A DNA stretch of 64,000 bases, from NCBI RefSeq assembly GCF_001719165.1, contig NZ_CP017057.1:1798001-1862000 (forward strand), written 5' to 3'. Positions 1 through 8,848 of this stretch are shown here, piece after piece. The position numbers and the translations under genes are program-made. The stretch is from Erythrobacter litoralis. GTDB lineage: Bacteria; Pseudomonadota; Alphaproteobacteria; Sphingomonadales; Sphingomonadaceae. Below the pieces are notes generated by a model. The model worked only from the letters and a program-made list of their open reading frames with translations, searched no databases and was not told the origin of the DNA. Within the stretch, counting starts at the first letter, position 1, and the number at the start of each line of letters is the position of its first letter.

Positions 1-728
1 CCAAGCGCCTCGTTCATCGCCTGCGGGGTGAGCTTGCCGAAATCGGGCGTGAACAGGAACGCGATCGCCCCGCCCATCTCGCCGACGAAGGCGCCGTAGA
101 CCGTGATCCCGACCAGCAGCACGAAGAACATCGGCATGAGGATGGTGGCGGCCGCCTCGATCCCCGAGCCGATCCCGCGCGCGACGATGAACAACGTGGC
201 GCCCATGAAGACGAGATGCATGGTGAGAAGCAGCATCGGATCGGCGAACAGATTGCCCATTCGGCCCTGGATCATCTCCCGGCTCTCCCCGGCAAGCGCG
301 CCGCGAAACGGCTCGCCAGAAAACACCGCGCCGAGGAAATCCCCGCCCATCACGCCGACGTAATACAGCACCCAGCCCGCGACGACCGAATAGAAGGACA
401 GGATCAGGAAAGCTGCGAGCACGCCGATCACGCCGAAGCCCGACCAACTGCCGGAAGCGCCGGAACGCTGCGCCACCTTGCGGATCGAGCCGACCGCATC
501 GTCCTGACCGGTGCGCCCGATGAATATCTCGGCCAGCACCAGCGGCAGGCCGAGAAGGAAGACGCAGCCGACATAGAACAGGACGAAAGCGCCGCCCCCG
601 TTCTCGCCCGCAAGGGTGGGAAAGCGCCAGACATTGCCCAGCCCGACGGCCGCGCCGATCGCGGCGAGAATGAATGCGCTGCGCGAGGACCAGCCCTCGC
701 GTTCGGTCGAACCGGTGGATGCTACCAT
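1..728 (-). CDS. Sodium-dependent transporter, SNF/NSS family (3' end cut by window edge)
   Basis: Partial gene: 242 codons are visible from the ATG at 728 and the frame runs off the left edge. The N-terminus carries the family hallmark of membrane segment 1 (AIGAAVGLGNVWRFP, about residues 21-35) followed by GENGGGAF, and several hydrophobic segments follow. Members of the neurotransmitter:sodium symporter family import amino acids or related solutes with Na+ across the inner membrane. Bacterial members are normally about 450 residues, so roughly half is missing. The gene is divergent from panB, with a 167-bp gap that holds direct and inverted repeats. The substrate cannot be read from the sequence. 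Confidence 0.9.
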   Translation of the reverse strand, partial: MVASTGSTEREGWSSRSAFILAAIGAAVGLGNVWRFPTLAGENGGGAFVLFYVGCVFLLGLPLVLAEIFIGRTGQDDAVGSIRKVAQRSGASGSWSGFGVIGVLAAFLILSFYSVVAGWVLYYVGVMGGDFLGAVFSGEPFRGALAGESREMIQGRMGNLFADPMLLLTMHLVFMGATLFIVARGIGSGIEAAATILMPMFFVLLVGITVYGAFVGEMGGAIAFLFTPDFGKLTPQAMNEAL

Positions 729-784
729 GGCGTGAAGAAAACCCTCTGATCGCGCGGCCGTGACGGCGCGCGCCCCTTTTCCCT

Positions 785-829
785 GATGGAATGTCCCGAT
801 GGAATGTCCCGTTGCAACCCTACTGCAAC
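785..829. promoter_or_regulatory. Tandem 13-bp direct repeat and adjoining inverted repeat between the SNF transporter and panB
   Basis: GATGGAATGTCCC occurs twice head to tail (785-797 and 798-810). It is followed at once by the dyad GTTGCA-N7-TGCAAC (811-829). The block lies in the divergent promoter gap, 56 bp upstream of the transporter start and 67 bp upstream of the panB start. An operator or overlapping promoter is an inference; no protein is assigned. Confidence 0.35.
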
Positions 830-895
830 GAAAAGCGCTGGCCGCCAAGGGGCAGTCTTTGCCTTTGCCCGGGAGCGGCGCTAAGTGCGCAGGCC

Positions 896-1768
896 ATGTC
901 CACCACCTTTCAGCTCGACACGAGCACCAGCAGGGCCAATCCCACGCCGCAGCCGATGAAGCGGCTGACCGTCCCGCGCATCCGGGCGCGAAAGACCGAC
1001 GGAGTGACCGAAGACCCGCTGGTCATGCTCACCGCCTACACCGCCCGGCAGGCGCAATTGCTCGACGCGCATTGCGACCTGCTGCTGGTGGGCGATTCGC
1101 TCGGTCAGGTGATCTACGGCCTTCCTTCCACCATCCCCGTCACGATGGAGATGATGGCGAACCACGGCGCTGCAGTGGTACGGGGAAGCTATCACTCGGT
1201 CGTCGTGATCGACATGCCGTTCGGCTCCTACGAAGCCTCGCGCGAGCAGGCTTTCGACAGCGCCGCGCGCCTGCTCAAGGAAACCGGCGCCGCCGCGGTC
1301 AAGCTCGAGGGCGGCGCGGCGATGGCGCCGACGGTCGAATTCCTGAACACGCGCGGCATTCCTGTGATGGGTCATGTCGGCCTGACCCCGCAAGCGGTCA
1401 ACGTGCTGGGCGGCTATGCCGCGCGCGGACGCTCGGACGCGGAAGCCGACAAGATCGTCTCGGACGCGAAAGCGCTGGACGAGGCGGGCGCCTTCGCGAT
1501 CGTCGTCGAAGGCGTGGTCGAACCCATCGCCATCGCCGTCACCGAAGCGGTCTCCTGTCCCACGATCGGCATCGGCGCCTCGGCGAAATGCGACGGGCAG
1601 GTGCTCGTCACCGATGACATGCTCGGCATGTTCGAACGCGTCCCGCGTTTCGTGAAGCGCTACGAGAACATCGCCGAGATCATCGAAAAGACCGTCGCAA
1701 CCTACGCCTCGGAAGTGCGCGCGCGCAGCTTCCCGGGCGAGGAACAGACCTACCAGCCCAAGGGTTGA
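896..1768 (+). CDS. panB: 3-methyl-2-oxobutanoate hydroxymethyltransferase (ketopantoate hydroxymethyltransferase)
   Basis: PanB transfers a hydroxymethyl group from 5,10-methylene-tetrahydrofolate to 2-oxoisovalerate, giving ketopantoate for pantothenate and CoA synthesis in the cytosol. The 290-residue protein has the family sequence [20 protein letters not shown] followed by VGDSLGQ, then GHVGLTPQ and AIVVEGV, which holds the catalytic Glu. An in-frame ATG exists at 791, but it would add 35 residues of low similarity to the family (Cys/Pro-rich), so I chose 896; ATG 956 is a further alternative. The next gene starts 51 bp downstream. No other pantothenate gene is in view. Confidence 0.93.
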   Translation: MSTTFQLDTSTSRANPTPQPMKRLTVPRIRARKTDGVTEDPLVMLTAYTARQAQLLDAHCDLLLVGDSLGQVIYGLPSTIPVTMEMMANHGAAVVRGSYHSVVVIDMPFGSYEASREQAFDSAARLLKETGAAAVKLEGGAAMAPTVEFLNTRGIPVMGHVGLTPQAVNVLGGYAARGRSDAEADKIVSDAKALDEAGAFAIVVEGVVEPIAIAVTEAVSCPTIGIGASAKCDGQVLVTDDMLGMFERVPRFVKRYENIAEIIEKTVATYASEVRARSFPGEEQTYQPKG

Positions 1769-1819
1769 GACCGGGCAAGCCGCCGCCTTCCCCTCCCGCC
1801 TGCCGGAACCCAAGCTGCC

Positions 1820-2890
1820 ATGCAGACCCTGCTTCGCTACTACACCTTCTCGCTGTTCTTCACCGCGGCCTGCCTTGCCGGAGCGGCATATTACGGCTGG
1901 GTCAGCAGCGGCACCGTGGCGGGCATGCTGTCAGTGCTTTGGATCGTGGTCGTGCTGTCCATCCTCGAGGTCTCGCTCAGTTTCGACAATGCAGTCGTCA
2001 ACGCGACCGTCCTGCGCGAGATGGACCCCGTCTGGCAGCAGCGCTTTCTCACCATCGGCATCCTCATCGCGGTGTTCGGGATGCGGATCGTCTTTCCCAT
2101 CGCCATCGTCTCCATCGCGGCGAATATCGGGCCGTGGGCGGCGGTCGAACTGTCGCTCGGTAACCCGCAGGAATACGAGCGCATCGTCTCCGCTGCGCAT
2201 ATCGGGATCGCGGGCTTCGGCGGCGCTTTTCTGGCGATGGTGGGCCTGAGCTTCTTCTTCGACGCGGACAAGGAGGTCCACTGGATCGGCGCGCTCGAAC
2301 GGGGGATCAACCGCTTCTCGACCTTGCCCGCGGTCGAGATAGGGCTTGTTCTTGCACTGCTCTACGGCGTCTCGATGATGCTGTCGCCCGAGGAATCGCT
2401 GACTTTCCTCACTGCCGGCCTGCTCGGCCTGCTCACCTATATCGCGGTCAACGCCCTCGGCGAATGGATCGAGCAGCGCGAGGAGGCCAAAAAAGCGAGC
2501 GGCCAGATGGTGCGCTCGGGGCTTGGCGGGTTCCTCTATCTCGAAGTGCTCGATGCGAGCTTCAGCTTCGACGGGGTGATCGGGGCGTTTGCGTTGTCGA
2601 ACAACATGATCGTGATCGCCATCGGCCTGTCGGTGGGCGCCATGTTCGTGCGTTCGATGACGGTCCATCTCGTGCGCGCAGGCACGCTGGCGCAGTACCG
2701 CTATCTCGAACACGGCGCGTTCTGGGCGATCATCGTGCTGGGCGCGATCATGCTGCTGTCGGCCCGCTGGCATATTCCGGAAACGATCACCGGGCTGATC
2801 GGCGCGGTCCTGATCGGGCTGTCGCTGCTCTGGTCGATCCGCCACAACCGCGCCGAAGCGGCTAGAGAGGCGTCCGCGCAAGCCGGCTAG
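1820..2890 (+). CDS. DUF475 family (TerC-like) integral membrane protein
   Basis: A 356-residue polytopic membrane protein with about eight to nine hydrophobic segments. Two internally related acidic motifs stand out: EVSLSFDNAVVNA in the first half and EVLDASFSFDGVIGAFALSNN in the second. This arrangement is typical of DUF475/TerC-type proteins, which are linked to metal ion handling. It lies 51 bp after panB on the same strand and may be co-transcribed. Its last 29 bp overlap the 3' end of the convergent symporter-like gene. The transported ion is not evident. A manganese role would fit the wider family, but that is inference. Confidence 0.85.
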   Translation: MQTLLRYYTFSLFFTAACLAGAAYYGWVSSGTVAGMLSVLWIVVVLSILEVSLSFDNAVVNATVLREMDPVWQQRFLTIGILIAVFGMRIVFPIAIVSIAANIGPWAAVELSLGNPQEYERIVSAAHIGIAGFGGAFLAMVGLSFFFDADKEVHWIGALERGINRFSTLPAVEIGLVLALLYGVSMMLSPEESLTFLTAGLLGLLTYIAVNALGEWIEQREEAKKASGQMVRSGLGGFLYLEVLDASFSFDGVIGAFALSNNMIVIAIGLSVGAMFVRSMTVHLVRAGTLAQYRYLEHGAFWAIIVLGAIMLLSARWHIPETITGLIGAVLIGLSLLWSIRHNRAEAAREASAQAG

Positions 2891-3827
2891 CGAGCGGGGC
2901 GGCGACCACCAGTTGCAACAGGTGGTAAAGCAGCAGAGGGGCAATCACGAAGCCGGCCATTTCGGGAGCGAACAGGATCGCTGCCATGGGCGCGCCGATG
3001 GCGACGCTTTTCTGCGAACCGGCGAACAGGAACGCGATCCGGTCAGCCCGCGCCAGGCCTAGCGCTCCGCCCGCAAGCCACGCCCCCGCGATCGCGATTG
3101 CGAGAAAGGCGCTGACGAGCCCGATCAGCACGGCCCACTGCACCGCCCCGAACATGCCTGCAAGGCCCTGTTCGACCGCACCCGAAAAGGCGACATAGAC
3201 CGCAATCCCGATCACTCCCCGGTCGAGCCATGCGATCCGGGCCTTGCGTTCCACGATCCAATCGCGCGTCCAGCCCTGCACCGCCTGCCCGATCACGAAT
3301 GGCAGGACCAGGATCACGCCGATCCGTGCAATGGTCTCGTATCCGATCTCGACCGCTTCCCCGCCCCCGAGCAGAGCGAACAGCGGCGCGGTGATGAAGA
3401 CTCCGGCGATGTTGACCAGCGCCGCCCCTACCACCGACAGCGCGACATTGCCGCCGGCAAGGCTGGTATAGCTCGTCGCCGATTGGACGGTCGAGGGAAG
3501 GCAGCCGAAATAGAGAAAGCCGAGCGCGACCAGCGGCGGCAGGGCCAGCTCGGCGAGCTGCATGAAACCGAGCCCGATCATTGCCATGACCCCGAAGATC
3601 CACGCCAATAGCGGCACGAAATAGCGCAGATTGACAAGCCCGCGCGCGATCTCGCCGCGCGCTATGCGCATCCCGTTGACGAGAAACAGCACGAAGATCG
3701 CCGCGTTCGAGACAATCTGCGCCGCGCTGCGGGCGTCTCCGGTTGCGGGAAGGAGCACTGCGAGCGCGGTCGCGACCACGAGAACCGCGATCATCGGGTC
3801 GGCAAGGATGGCGAGGCGCGCAGGCAT
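2862..3827 (-). CDS. Bile acid:sodium symporter-like (BASS/SBF-like) membrane protein
   Basis: The 321-residue protein has about ten hydrophobic segments, and the conserved sequence GCLPSTVQSATSYTSLAGGN sits near its middle. A second conserved helix pair lies near the C-terminus (FLFAGSQKSVAIGAPMA). This matches the SBF-like branch of the bile acid:sodium symporter superfamily, inner-membrane carriers that move organic anions or small solutes with Na+. The substrate is unknown. The gene converges on the DUF475 gene and overlaps it by 29 bp. Its start is 455 bp from that of prsT and it reads in the same direction as the prs operon, 47 bp downstream of it, so readthrough is possible. Confidence 0.85.
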   Translation of the reverse strand: MPARLAILADPMIAVLVVATALAVLLPATGDARSAAQIVSNAAIFVLFLVNGMRIARGEIARGLVNLRYFVPLLAWIFGVMAMIGLGFMQLAELALPPLVALGFLYFGCLPSTVQSATSYTSLAGGNVALSVVGAALVNIAGVFITAPLFALLGGGEAVEIGYETIARIGVILVLPFVIGQAVQGWTRDWIVERKARIAWLDRGVIGIAVYVAFSGAVEQGLAGMFGAVQWAVLIGLVSAFLAIAIAGAWLAGGALGLARADRIAFLFAGSQKSVAIGAPMAAILFAPEMAGFVIAPLLLYHLLQLVVAAPLASRLARTPL

Positions 3828-3874
3828 GGGACGCGCCCCTGCCCGCGCCGGTGCAGAATGTCGAGCGCTTCGCT

Positions 3875-5371
3875 TTACCGCGCTGCGAAACCGCGCGGGG
3901 CAAGCGTATCGGCGCGCGCGGCCAAACGCCCGGCTTTGTCCTGCTGGCCCAGCGCGCCCGCGGCCTCGGCGGCGAGGCGGAGCAGCGCCGGGTCGTTTCC
4001 AGCGCCCAGCGCTATCGCCCGGTCGAGAAGGAGCTTCGCGCGCAGCCAGTCCTCGCTTTGCGCGCTACGAGCGGCGAGCATGACGAGTGCTTCGGCATTG
4101 TTCGGCTCACCCGCGGCATGGCGGGCCAGCAGGCGGTCCGCTGCCGCCTCATCGCCGAGCATGCGATAGGCATGGATCGCCTTCTTCGCTAGGGGCCAGG
4201 GGCGGCGCACGCCGACCGCATCGCGATAGGTTTCGAGCGCGCCTTTTGCATCGCCTGCGGCAAGCGCGACATCGCCCGCCAATGCGGCGATGTCCGAGGA
4301 CGAGGCGAGGCGAGCGCGCAAGGTTTCGGCCGCCCGCCGTGCGCCTTGCCGGTCGCCCGAAGCGAGCAATGCGCGCACCCGCGCCGTAGGCTCCGGCAGG
4401 GCCTCTTCAGACCCCAGCAGCGCGATCTCGCGGGTCGGGCCGGACGCTGCGCGCTCGAGGAATGGCGCCGCCTCACCGCGCTCGCCGAGCCGCTCGAGCG
4501 CGCGTCCAGCCAGCATGGAGAGATAGGGGGATGCATCGGGTCGGCGCGCCCGCCCAGCGTAGAGATCGACCAGTTCACGGTCCCTGCGCCCGAGCCAGAG
4601 CGCGCGCGCGTGCAATTCAGCGACGCGGACATTGCCCGGCTGGCGACGCCCGAGGTCGGCAAGCTTTGCCGCCGCGCTGTCGTGATTGCCCTGTGCGAGA
4701 TCGATCAATGCATCGAGCAACACCGCTGCGGGCACATCCCGTTCAGCAAGCCCGCTGCGCGCAAGCAGGCTGCGCGCAAGCACGTTCTCACGCGCCCGCG
4801 CGGCAAGCACGGCGCGCAGGAAATGCGCCCGGGCGGCTTCGGGTTGCCGCTCGCCAATCCCGTCGAGCGCGGCGAGCATGGCGCGATAGTCACCGTTCTC
4901 GCCCAGCGTCGCCGCATAGTCGATGCGGATTTCCGGATTGCCCGGATCGGCCGCGAGCGCGGCCTCGTACCAGCTGCGTGCGGCGCGAAACCCGTGTGCA
5001 TCGCGCACCAGCTGCGCACGCATCAACAGCGCGGGGCCATCGGCGGGATCGAATTCGAGCGCCCGTTCTACCGCCTCGAGAGCCGCGATCTGTTCTCCGC
5101 CGCGAAAGCGAAGCCTGGCGATGGCGACCCAAACAGCGGGGTTGTCCGGCTCCAGCGCGCGCGCTTCGTCGAGCTTCCGCCCGGCCTCGGCGAGGTCGCC
5201 CGCACGCATCATCTGGCCGGCTTCGGCAAGCAGAGCGAAGGAGGCGCCGCTCCGCACCGATGCGACAGGGCTTGCCTCGGGCGGGGCTTCGGCACATCCC
5301 GCGAGAGCCGTAGCTGCCGCGCCCACAGCCCAGAATGCCGCGCCGAGCGGCCGATCAGGCCGAAAGGTCAT
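3875..5371 (-). CDS. prsT: XrtA/PEP-CTERM system TPR-repeat lipoprotein PrsT
   Basis: The protein is 498 residues if it starts at ATG 5371. That start gives a lipoprotein signal peptide with lipobox ALAGC near residue 25, whereas the in-frame ATG at 5461 would bury it behind 30 extra residues. The rest is a run of Ala/Leu-rich helical pairs with TPR signatures (for example LDEARALEPDNPAVWVAIAR and AVERALEFDPADGPALLMRA). It is the last gene of the sugar transferase-prsK-prsR-prsT operon and overlaps prsR by 17 bp. PrsT proteins accompany exosortase XrtA and exopolysaccharide loci; the exact role is not established. It is probably tethered in the periplasm and used as a scaffold. Confidence 0.85.
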   Translation of the reverse strand: MTFRPDRPLGAAFWAVGAAATALAGCAEAPPEASPVASVRSGASFALLAEAGQMMRAGDLAEAGRKLDEARALEPDNPAVWVAIARLRFRGGEQIAALEAVERALEFDPADGPALLMRAQLVRDAHGFRAARSWYEAALAADPGNPEIRIDYAATLGENGDYRAMLAALDGIGERQPEAARAHFLRAVLAARARENVLARSLLARSGLAERDVPAAVLLDALIDLAQGNHDSAAAKLADLGRRQPGNVRVAELHARALWLGRRDRELVDLYAGRARRPDASPYLSMLAGRALERLGERGEAAPFLERAASGPTREIALLGSEEALPEPTARVRALLASGDRQGARRAAETLRARLASSSDIAALAGDVALAAGDAKGALETYRDAVGVRRPWPLAKKAIHAYRMLGDEAAADRLLARHAAGEPNNAEALVMLAARSAQSEDWLRAKLLLDRAIALGAGNDPALLRLAAEAAGALGQQDKAGRLAARADTLAPRGFAAR

Positions 5372-6722
5372 ATTGCTTGAGCAAGTCGTAGAGCGTGGGC
5401 CGGCTGATCCCGAGCAGCTTTGCCGTGTTCGAAATGTTGCCCTCGCTGCGCGCAAGCGCATGGCGGATCACCCGCCGGTCCGACTGTTCGCGCGCGGCCT
5501 TGAGGTTGAGCGCTTCGGCGTCCTCCTCGTCCTCGTCCGCGAAATCGAGATCCTCCGCGTTCACCAGCTTGCCGTCTGCCATGATGACCGCCCGCTTCAC
5601 CCGGTTTTCGAGCTCGCGCACATTGCCCGGCCATTCGTGGCGGTCGATCGCGGCGAGCGCGTCCGGCGCGAAGCCGGTCACGGCAGGGTTCATCTCCTTG
5701 GCGAAGCGTTTGAGGAAAGCCTTGGCGAGCAGCACCGCGTCGCCGTGGCGTTCGGCAAGTCCGGGGATCCGCACCACGATTTCGGCAAGGCGGTAGAACA
5801 GGTCCTCGCGGAATGTGCCCGCGCCGATCATCGCCTCGAGGTCCTGGTGGGTCGCGCACACGATCCGCGTATCGACCGAAATCGCCTTGCGCCCGCCGAT
5901 CCGCTCGATCGTGCGCTCCTGCAGGAAACGCAGCAGTTTCACCTGGAGCGGCAACGGGATATCGCCGACCTCATCGAGGAAGAGCGTGCCGCCATTGGCG
6001 CTTTCGATCTTGCCCTCGGTGGTCTTGACCGCTCCGGTGAAGGCGCCCTTTTCGTGGCCGAAAAGCTCGCTTTCGAGAAGGTTTTCGGGGATGGCCGCGC
6101 AATTGATCGCGATGAACGGCCCGGCGGCGCGGTCGCTCGCATCGTGGAGGCCCTTCGCCAGCAATTCCTTGCCCGTCCCGCTCGCGCCAAGCAGCATGAC
6201 CGAAACGCTGGTGCGCGCGACGCGTTCTATCGTGCGGGCGACTTTAACCATTTCAGGGGCGCCGGTGATGAGCCGGCCGAGCACGGTCTTCTCCTCGCCC
6301 GAACTCGCGACGAGGCGGCGATTCTCCGCCTCGATCTGGTGGAGGTTGAAGGCGCGCCTGACGATCAGGCCCAATTGTTCGATATCAACGGGCTTCTGGT
6401 AGAAATCATAGGCGCCCCGATCGATCGCCTGCAAGGCGCTTTCGCGCGCGCCATGCCCGCTCGCGACGATCACCTTGGTGTCGGGTTTCAGCGCCATGAT
6501 CGCATCGAGCACGGCAAAGCCTTCGCTGGTCCCGTCAGGATCGGGCGGCAGGCCGAGGTCAAGCGTGACGACGGCGGGCGCCTCGCTCCTCAGCGCGGCG
6601 ATCGCGCTGTCGCGGTCCCCGGCGATGACGACGTTGAAATCGTCATAGGCCCATTTGAGCTGGGCCTGCAGGCCCTCGTCGTCCTCGATGACGAGCAGGT
6701 TGGGTTTCTTGTCGGCCATCAT
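5355..6722 (-). CDS. prsR: PEP-CTERM/XrtA system response regulator PrsR, sigma-54-dependent activator
   Basis: 455 residues in three parts. A receiver domain has phospho-acceptor Asp at about residue 55 (VVTLDLGLP). An AAA+ domain has Walker A GASGTGKE (about 179-186) and the sigma-54 contact loop GAFTGA (about 226-231). A Fis-type helix-turn-helix lies at the C-terminus (NISNTAKLLGISRPTLYDLL). It is the expected partner of PrsK, which directly precedes it with an ATGA overlap. In known XrtA loci this pair activates exopolysaccharide and PEP-CTERM protein genes through RpoN. The first two codons are both ATG, so 6719 is an equally good start. Confidence 0.93.
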   Translation of the reverse strand: MMADKKPNLLVIEDDEGLQAQLKWAYDDFNVVIAGDRDSAIAALRSEAPAVVTLDLGLPPDPDGTSEGFAVLDAIMALKPDTKVIVASGHGARESALQAIDRGAYDFYQKPVDIEQLGLIVRRAFNLHQIEAENRRLVASSGEEKTVLGRLITGAPEMVKVARTIERVARTSVSVMLLGASGTGKELLAKGLHDASDRAAGPFIAINCAAIPENLLESELFGHEKGAFTGAVKTTEGKIESANGGTLFLDEVGDIPLPLQVKLLRFLQERTIERIGGRKAISVDTRIVCATHQDLEAMIGAGTFREDLFYRLAEIVVRIPGLAERHGDAVLLAKAFLKRFAKEMNPAVTGFAPDALAAIDRHEWPGNVRELENRVKRAVIMADGKLVNAEDLDFADEDEEDAEALNLKAAREQSDRRVIRHALARSEGNISNTAKLLGISRPTLYDLLKQYDLSA

Positions 6723-8848
6723 GCGACCTCGTTTTGCTGGGCTGAAGGGGAATCTCCCGCCGTCCCGCCAAGACGCGCGGCCTCCGGCAGGGGCAGGGTG
6801 ATCGAGAAGCGGCTGCCGACGCCCTCGCGGGATTCGACCGCAAGACGCCCGCCCATTGCGCGGACCATCTCGCGCGCCTCGAAGGCGCCGATGCCGAATC
6901 CCCCCCGCTTGGAAGAGACGAACGGCTTGAACAGCGAATTGCGGACGAATTCGGGCGACATGCCGTGGCCGGAATCGACAACGTCGATGCGCCCGGCGAG
7001 CCCATCGCGCACGACGTCGAGATGGACCGGGGTTTTCGCATCGCTCGCATCGAGAGCGTTCTGGACGAGATGGATGAGCGCCTGTTCGAGGGATTCGCGG
7101 TCGGCGACGACCTCGATCGGATCGGCCCGCGTAAGCGCGACCGGATGGACGCCTTCGAAACGTTTCGCGACAGTCCTTGCAAGCCCGGCAAGATCCACCA
7201 GGCCAAGCTCCTGCACCTGCCCTGCCCCGTACCGCCCAAGCCGGGCGAGAAGAGCTGCCAGCTTCTCCGAGGATTTGCGCAGGGTCACCAGCATGTCGGC
7301 GCGGAACGCCGGATTGTCGGCGTGCTTTTCGGCATTGGCGGCCAGCAGCGACATCTGGCTGGCGAGATTCTTGATGTCGTGCATCACGAACGCCATCCGG
7401 CGATTGAATTCGTCGAACCGGCTCGCATCCATCAGGGCCTGCTGCCCGGCCTGTTCCGCAAGGTAGCTCGCCAATTGCTGTCCCGCGACGCGCAGCAGGT
7501 CGAAATCTTCCCAATCGAGCTGCCGCTCAATGCGGGGGCGGGCAAGGATGATCGCGCCGACGAGGCGTTCGAAATGAATGAGCGGGACGAGTGCCCAGGC
7601 ATCTTCCGCCTCGCGAAGCCAGGCGGGCACTTCGGCAAGTTCGCCGTGATAGTCGGTCCCGGCACGGACCTCATCGAGATCGAGGATGTGGTGGTGCTGT
7701 TCGAGCAGGCCCGACAGGGTGTATCCTCCTGCGATCGCGGGGACTTCGATGGTGGGCCAGTTCCAGCGCGCGGTGAGTTCGAGCTGCGCTTCCTCGTTGG
7801 GAACGAGCAGCAGGCCCGCCGGGCTGTCGCTGATGTCGGCGATGGCCTTGACCGCGCGTTCATGGAAGCTGGCCGACCCGCCCGAGCCGCGCCCGATCGT
7901 GCGGGTGAAGCGGAGCCATTCGACGCGGTAATCGTAACGATGCTGGAACAGGTGCTTTGCCGCCATCACCCGGATCCACGAACGCACCCGCTGGGACGGC
8001 AGCCAGATCACCGCGCTGACGATGGCGAGCACGAGAAACGCGACCTGGCCCGTGCGCGCGACATCGCCGCCGATCAGCGCGAGCGAGCGGGTGACCAGGA
8101 CCATGACGAGCAGGTAGCTCGCGATCACCAGCAGCGAGAGCGTCTGGAACGTCACCGCCCGCGAGGGCCGCAATTGCAGGCTCGCTCCGCGCGCATTCGC
8201 ACCGATCGCGAGCAGGCCGATCATCGCGCCTGCAAACAGGCCGCGCAGCGCGACCAGCACCTGCGGGCTTTCCCCACCGAGATAGGCGATGGTGTGGAGG
8301 TTGAGATCGTAAGCGAAGATCCCGGCGAAGGCGATGCCGCTCCAGCGCAGCACCTGGCGCGAAGCAGCGGCAGCGCCCGCATAAAGGTTGTGAAGCAGCA
8401 TGAGCACGCCGATCGCCACCAGCATGGCAAGGACGGCCGAAACCTCGAAGATGACAGCTTCGAACTGCCGCGCGGGATCGACCCGCATTTCGATCGCGAG
8501 GATCAGCGGCTGGAGCAGTTCGACCAGCACCAGCGCAAGGATCACGGGACGGATCGGTCGCAGGCTCTCATCGCGCCCGTCGGCCGAGAAGAGCCGGAAG
8601 ATCACCGCGATGAAGGCGAGGTTGCGGGCGGTCGCGATCATCGCGGTGGCCGGCGCGTCCGGACCGAGTGCTGCACCAAGCACGCACCACAGCGCCGTGA
8701 GCGCGCTCGCCGCCATTGCCGCCTCGCGGTCGGGACGCGCGCGGTCGCCGAAGCGCGCGATCCACACCAGCGCGCCGGATGCAAAAGCCGCACCCGCGAT
8801 CATGCCGGCAAGCCCGAGATAAGGCGCAAGACTGGCCGAGCCGATCAC
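6719..8848 (-). CDS. prsK: XrtA/PEP-CTERM system sensor histidine kinase PrsK
   Basis: 709 residues from a GTG start at 8848 that overlaps the stop of the upstream sugar transferase (GTGA). About nine to ten membrane helices fill residues 1-285. A GAF-like region follows (about 325-465), then the dimerisation/phospho-acceptor helix with His at about 490 (FVMHDIKNLASQMS), and an ATPase domain with NALDAS and DSGHGMS boxes. HDIKN in place of the usual HELR is typical of this subfamily. It should phosphorylate PrsR, encoded next. The longer upstream open frame is an overlap artefact with the transferase. Confidence 0.92.
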   Translation of the reverse strand: MIGSASLAPYLGLAGMIAGAAFASGALVWIARFGDRARPDREAAMAASALTALWCVLGAALGPDAPATAMIATARNLAFIAVIFRLFSADGRDESLRPIRPVILALVLVELLQPLILAIEMRVDPARQFEAVIFEVSAVLAMLVAIGVLMLLHNLYAGAAAASRQVLRWSGIAFAGIFAYDLNLHTIAYLGGESPQVLVALRGLFAGAMIGLLAIGANARGASLQLRPSRAVTFQTLSLLVIASYLLVMVLVTRSLALIGGDVARTGQVAFLVLAIVSAVIWLPSQRVRSWIRVMAAKHLFQHRYDYRVEWLRFTRTIGRGSGGSASFHERAVKAIADISDSPAGLLLVPNEEAQLELTARWNWPTIEVPAIAGGYTLSGLLEQHHHILDLDEVRAGTDYHGELAEVPAWLREAEDAWALVPLIHFERLVGAIILARPRIERQLDWEDFDLLRVAGQQLASYLAEQAGQQALMDASRFDEFNRRMAFVMHDIKNLASQMSLLAANAEKHADNPAFRADMLVTLRKSSEKLAALLARLGRYGAGQVQELGLVDLAGLARTVAKRFEGVHPVALTRADPIEVVADRESLEQALIHLVQNALDASDAKTPVHLDVVRDGLAGRIDVVDSGHGMSPEFVRNSLFKPFVSSKRGGFGIGAFEAREMVRAMGGRLAVESREGVGSRFSITLPLPEAARLGGTAGDSPSAQQNEVA

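Noticed and set aside
4923..7466. Long plus-strand open frame opposite prsT/prsR
   Set aside because: It is antisense to well-recognised genes, has Arg/Ser/Pro-rich low-complexity translation and no family motif; a result of GC-rich codon use.
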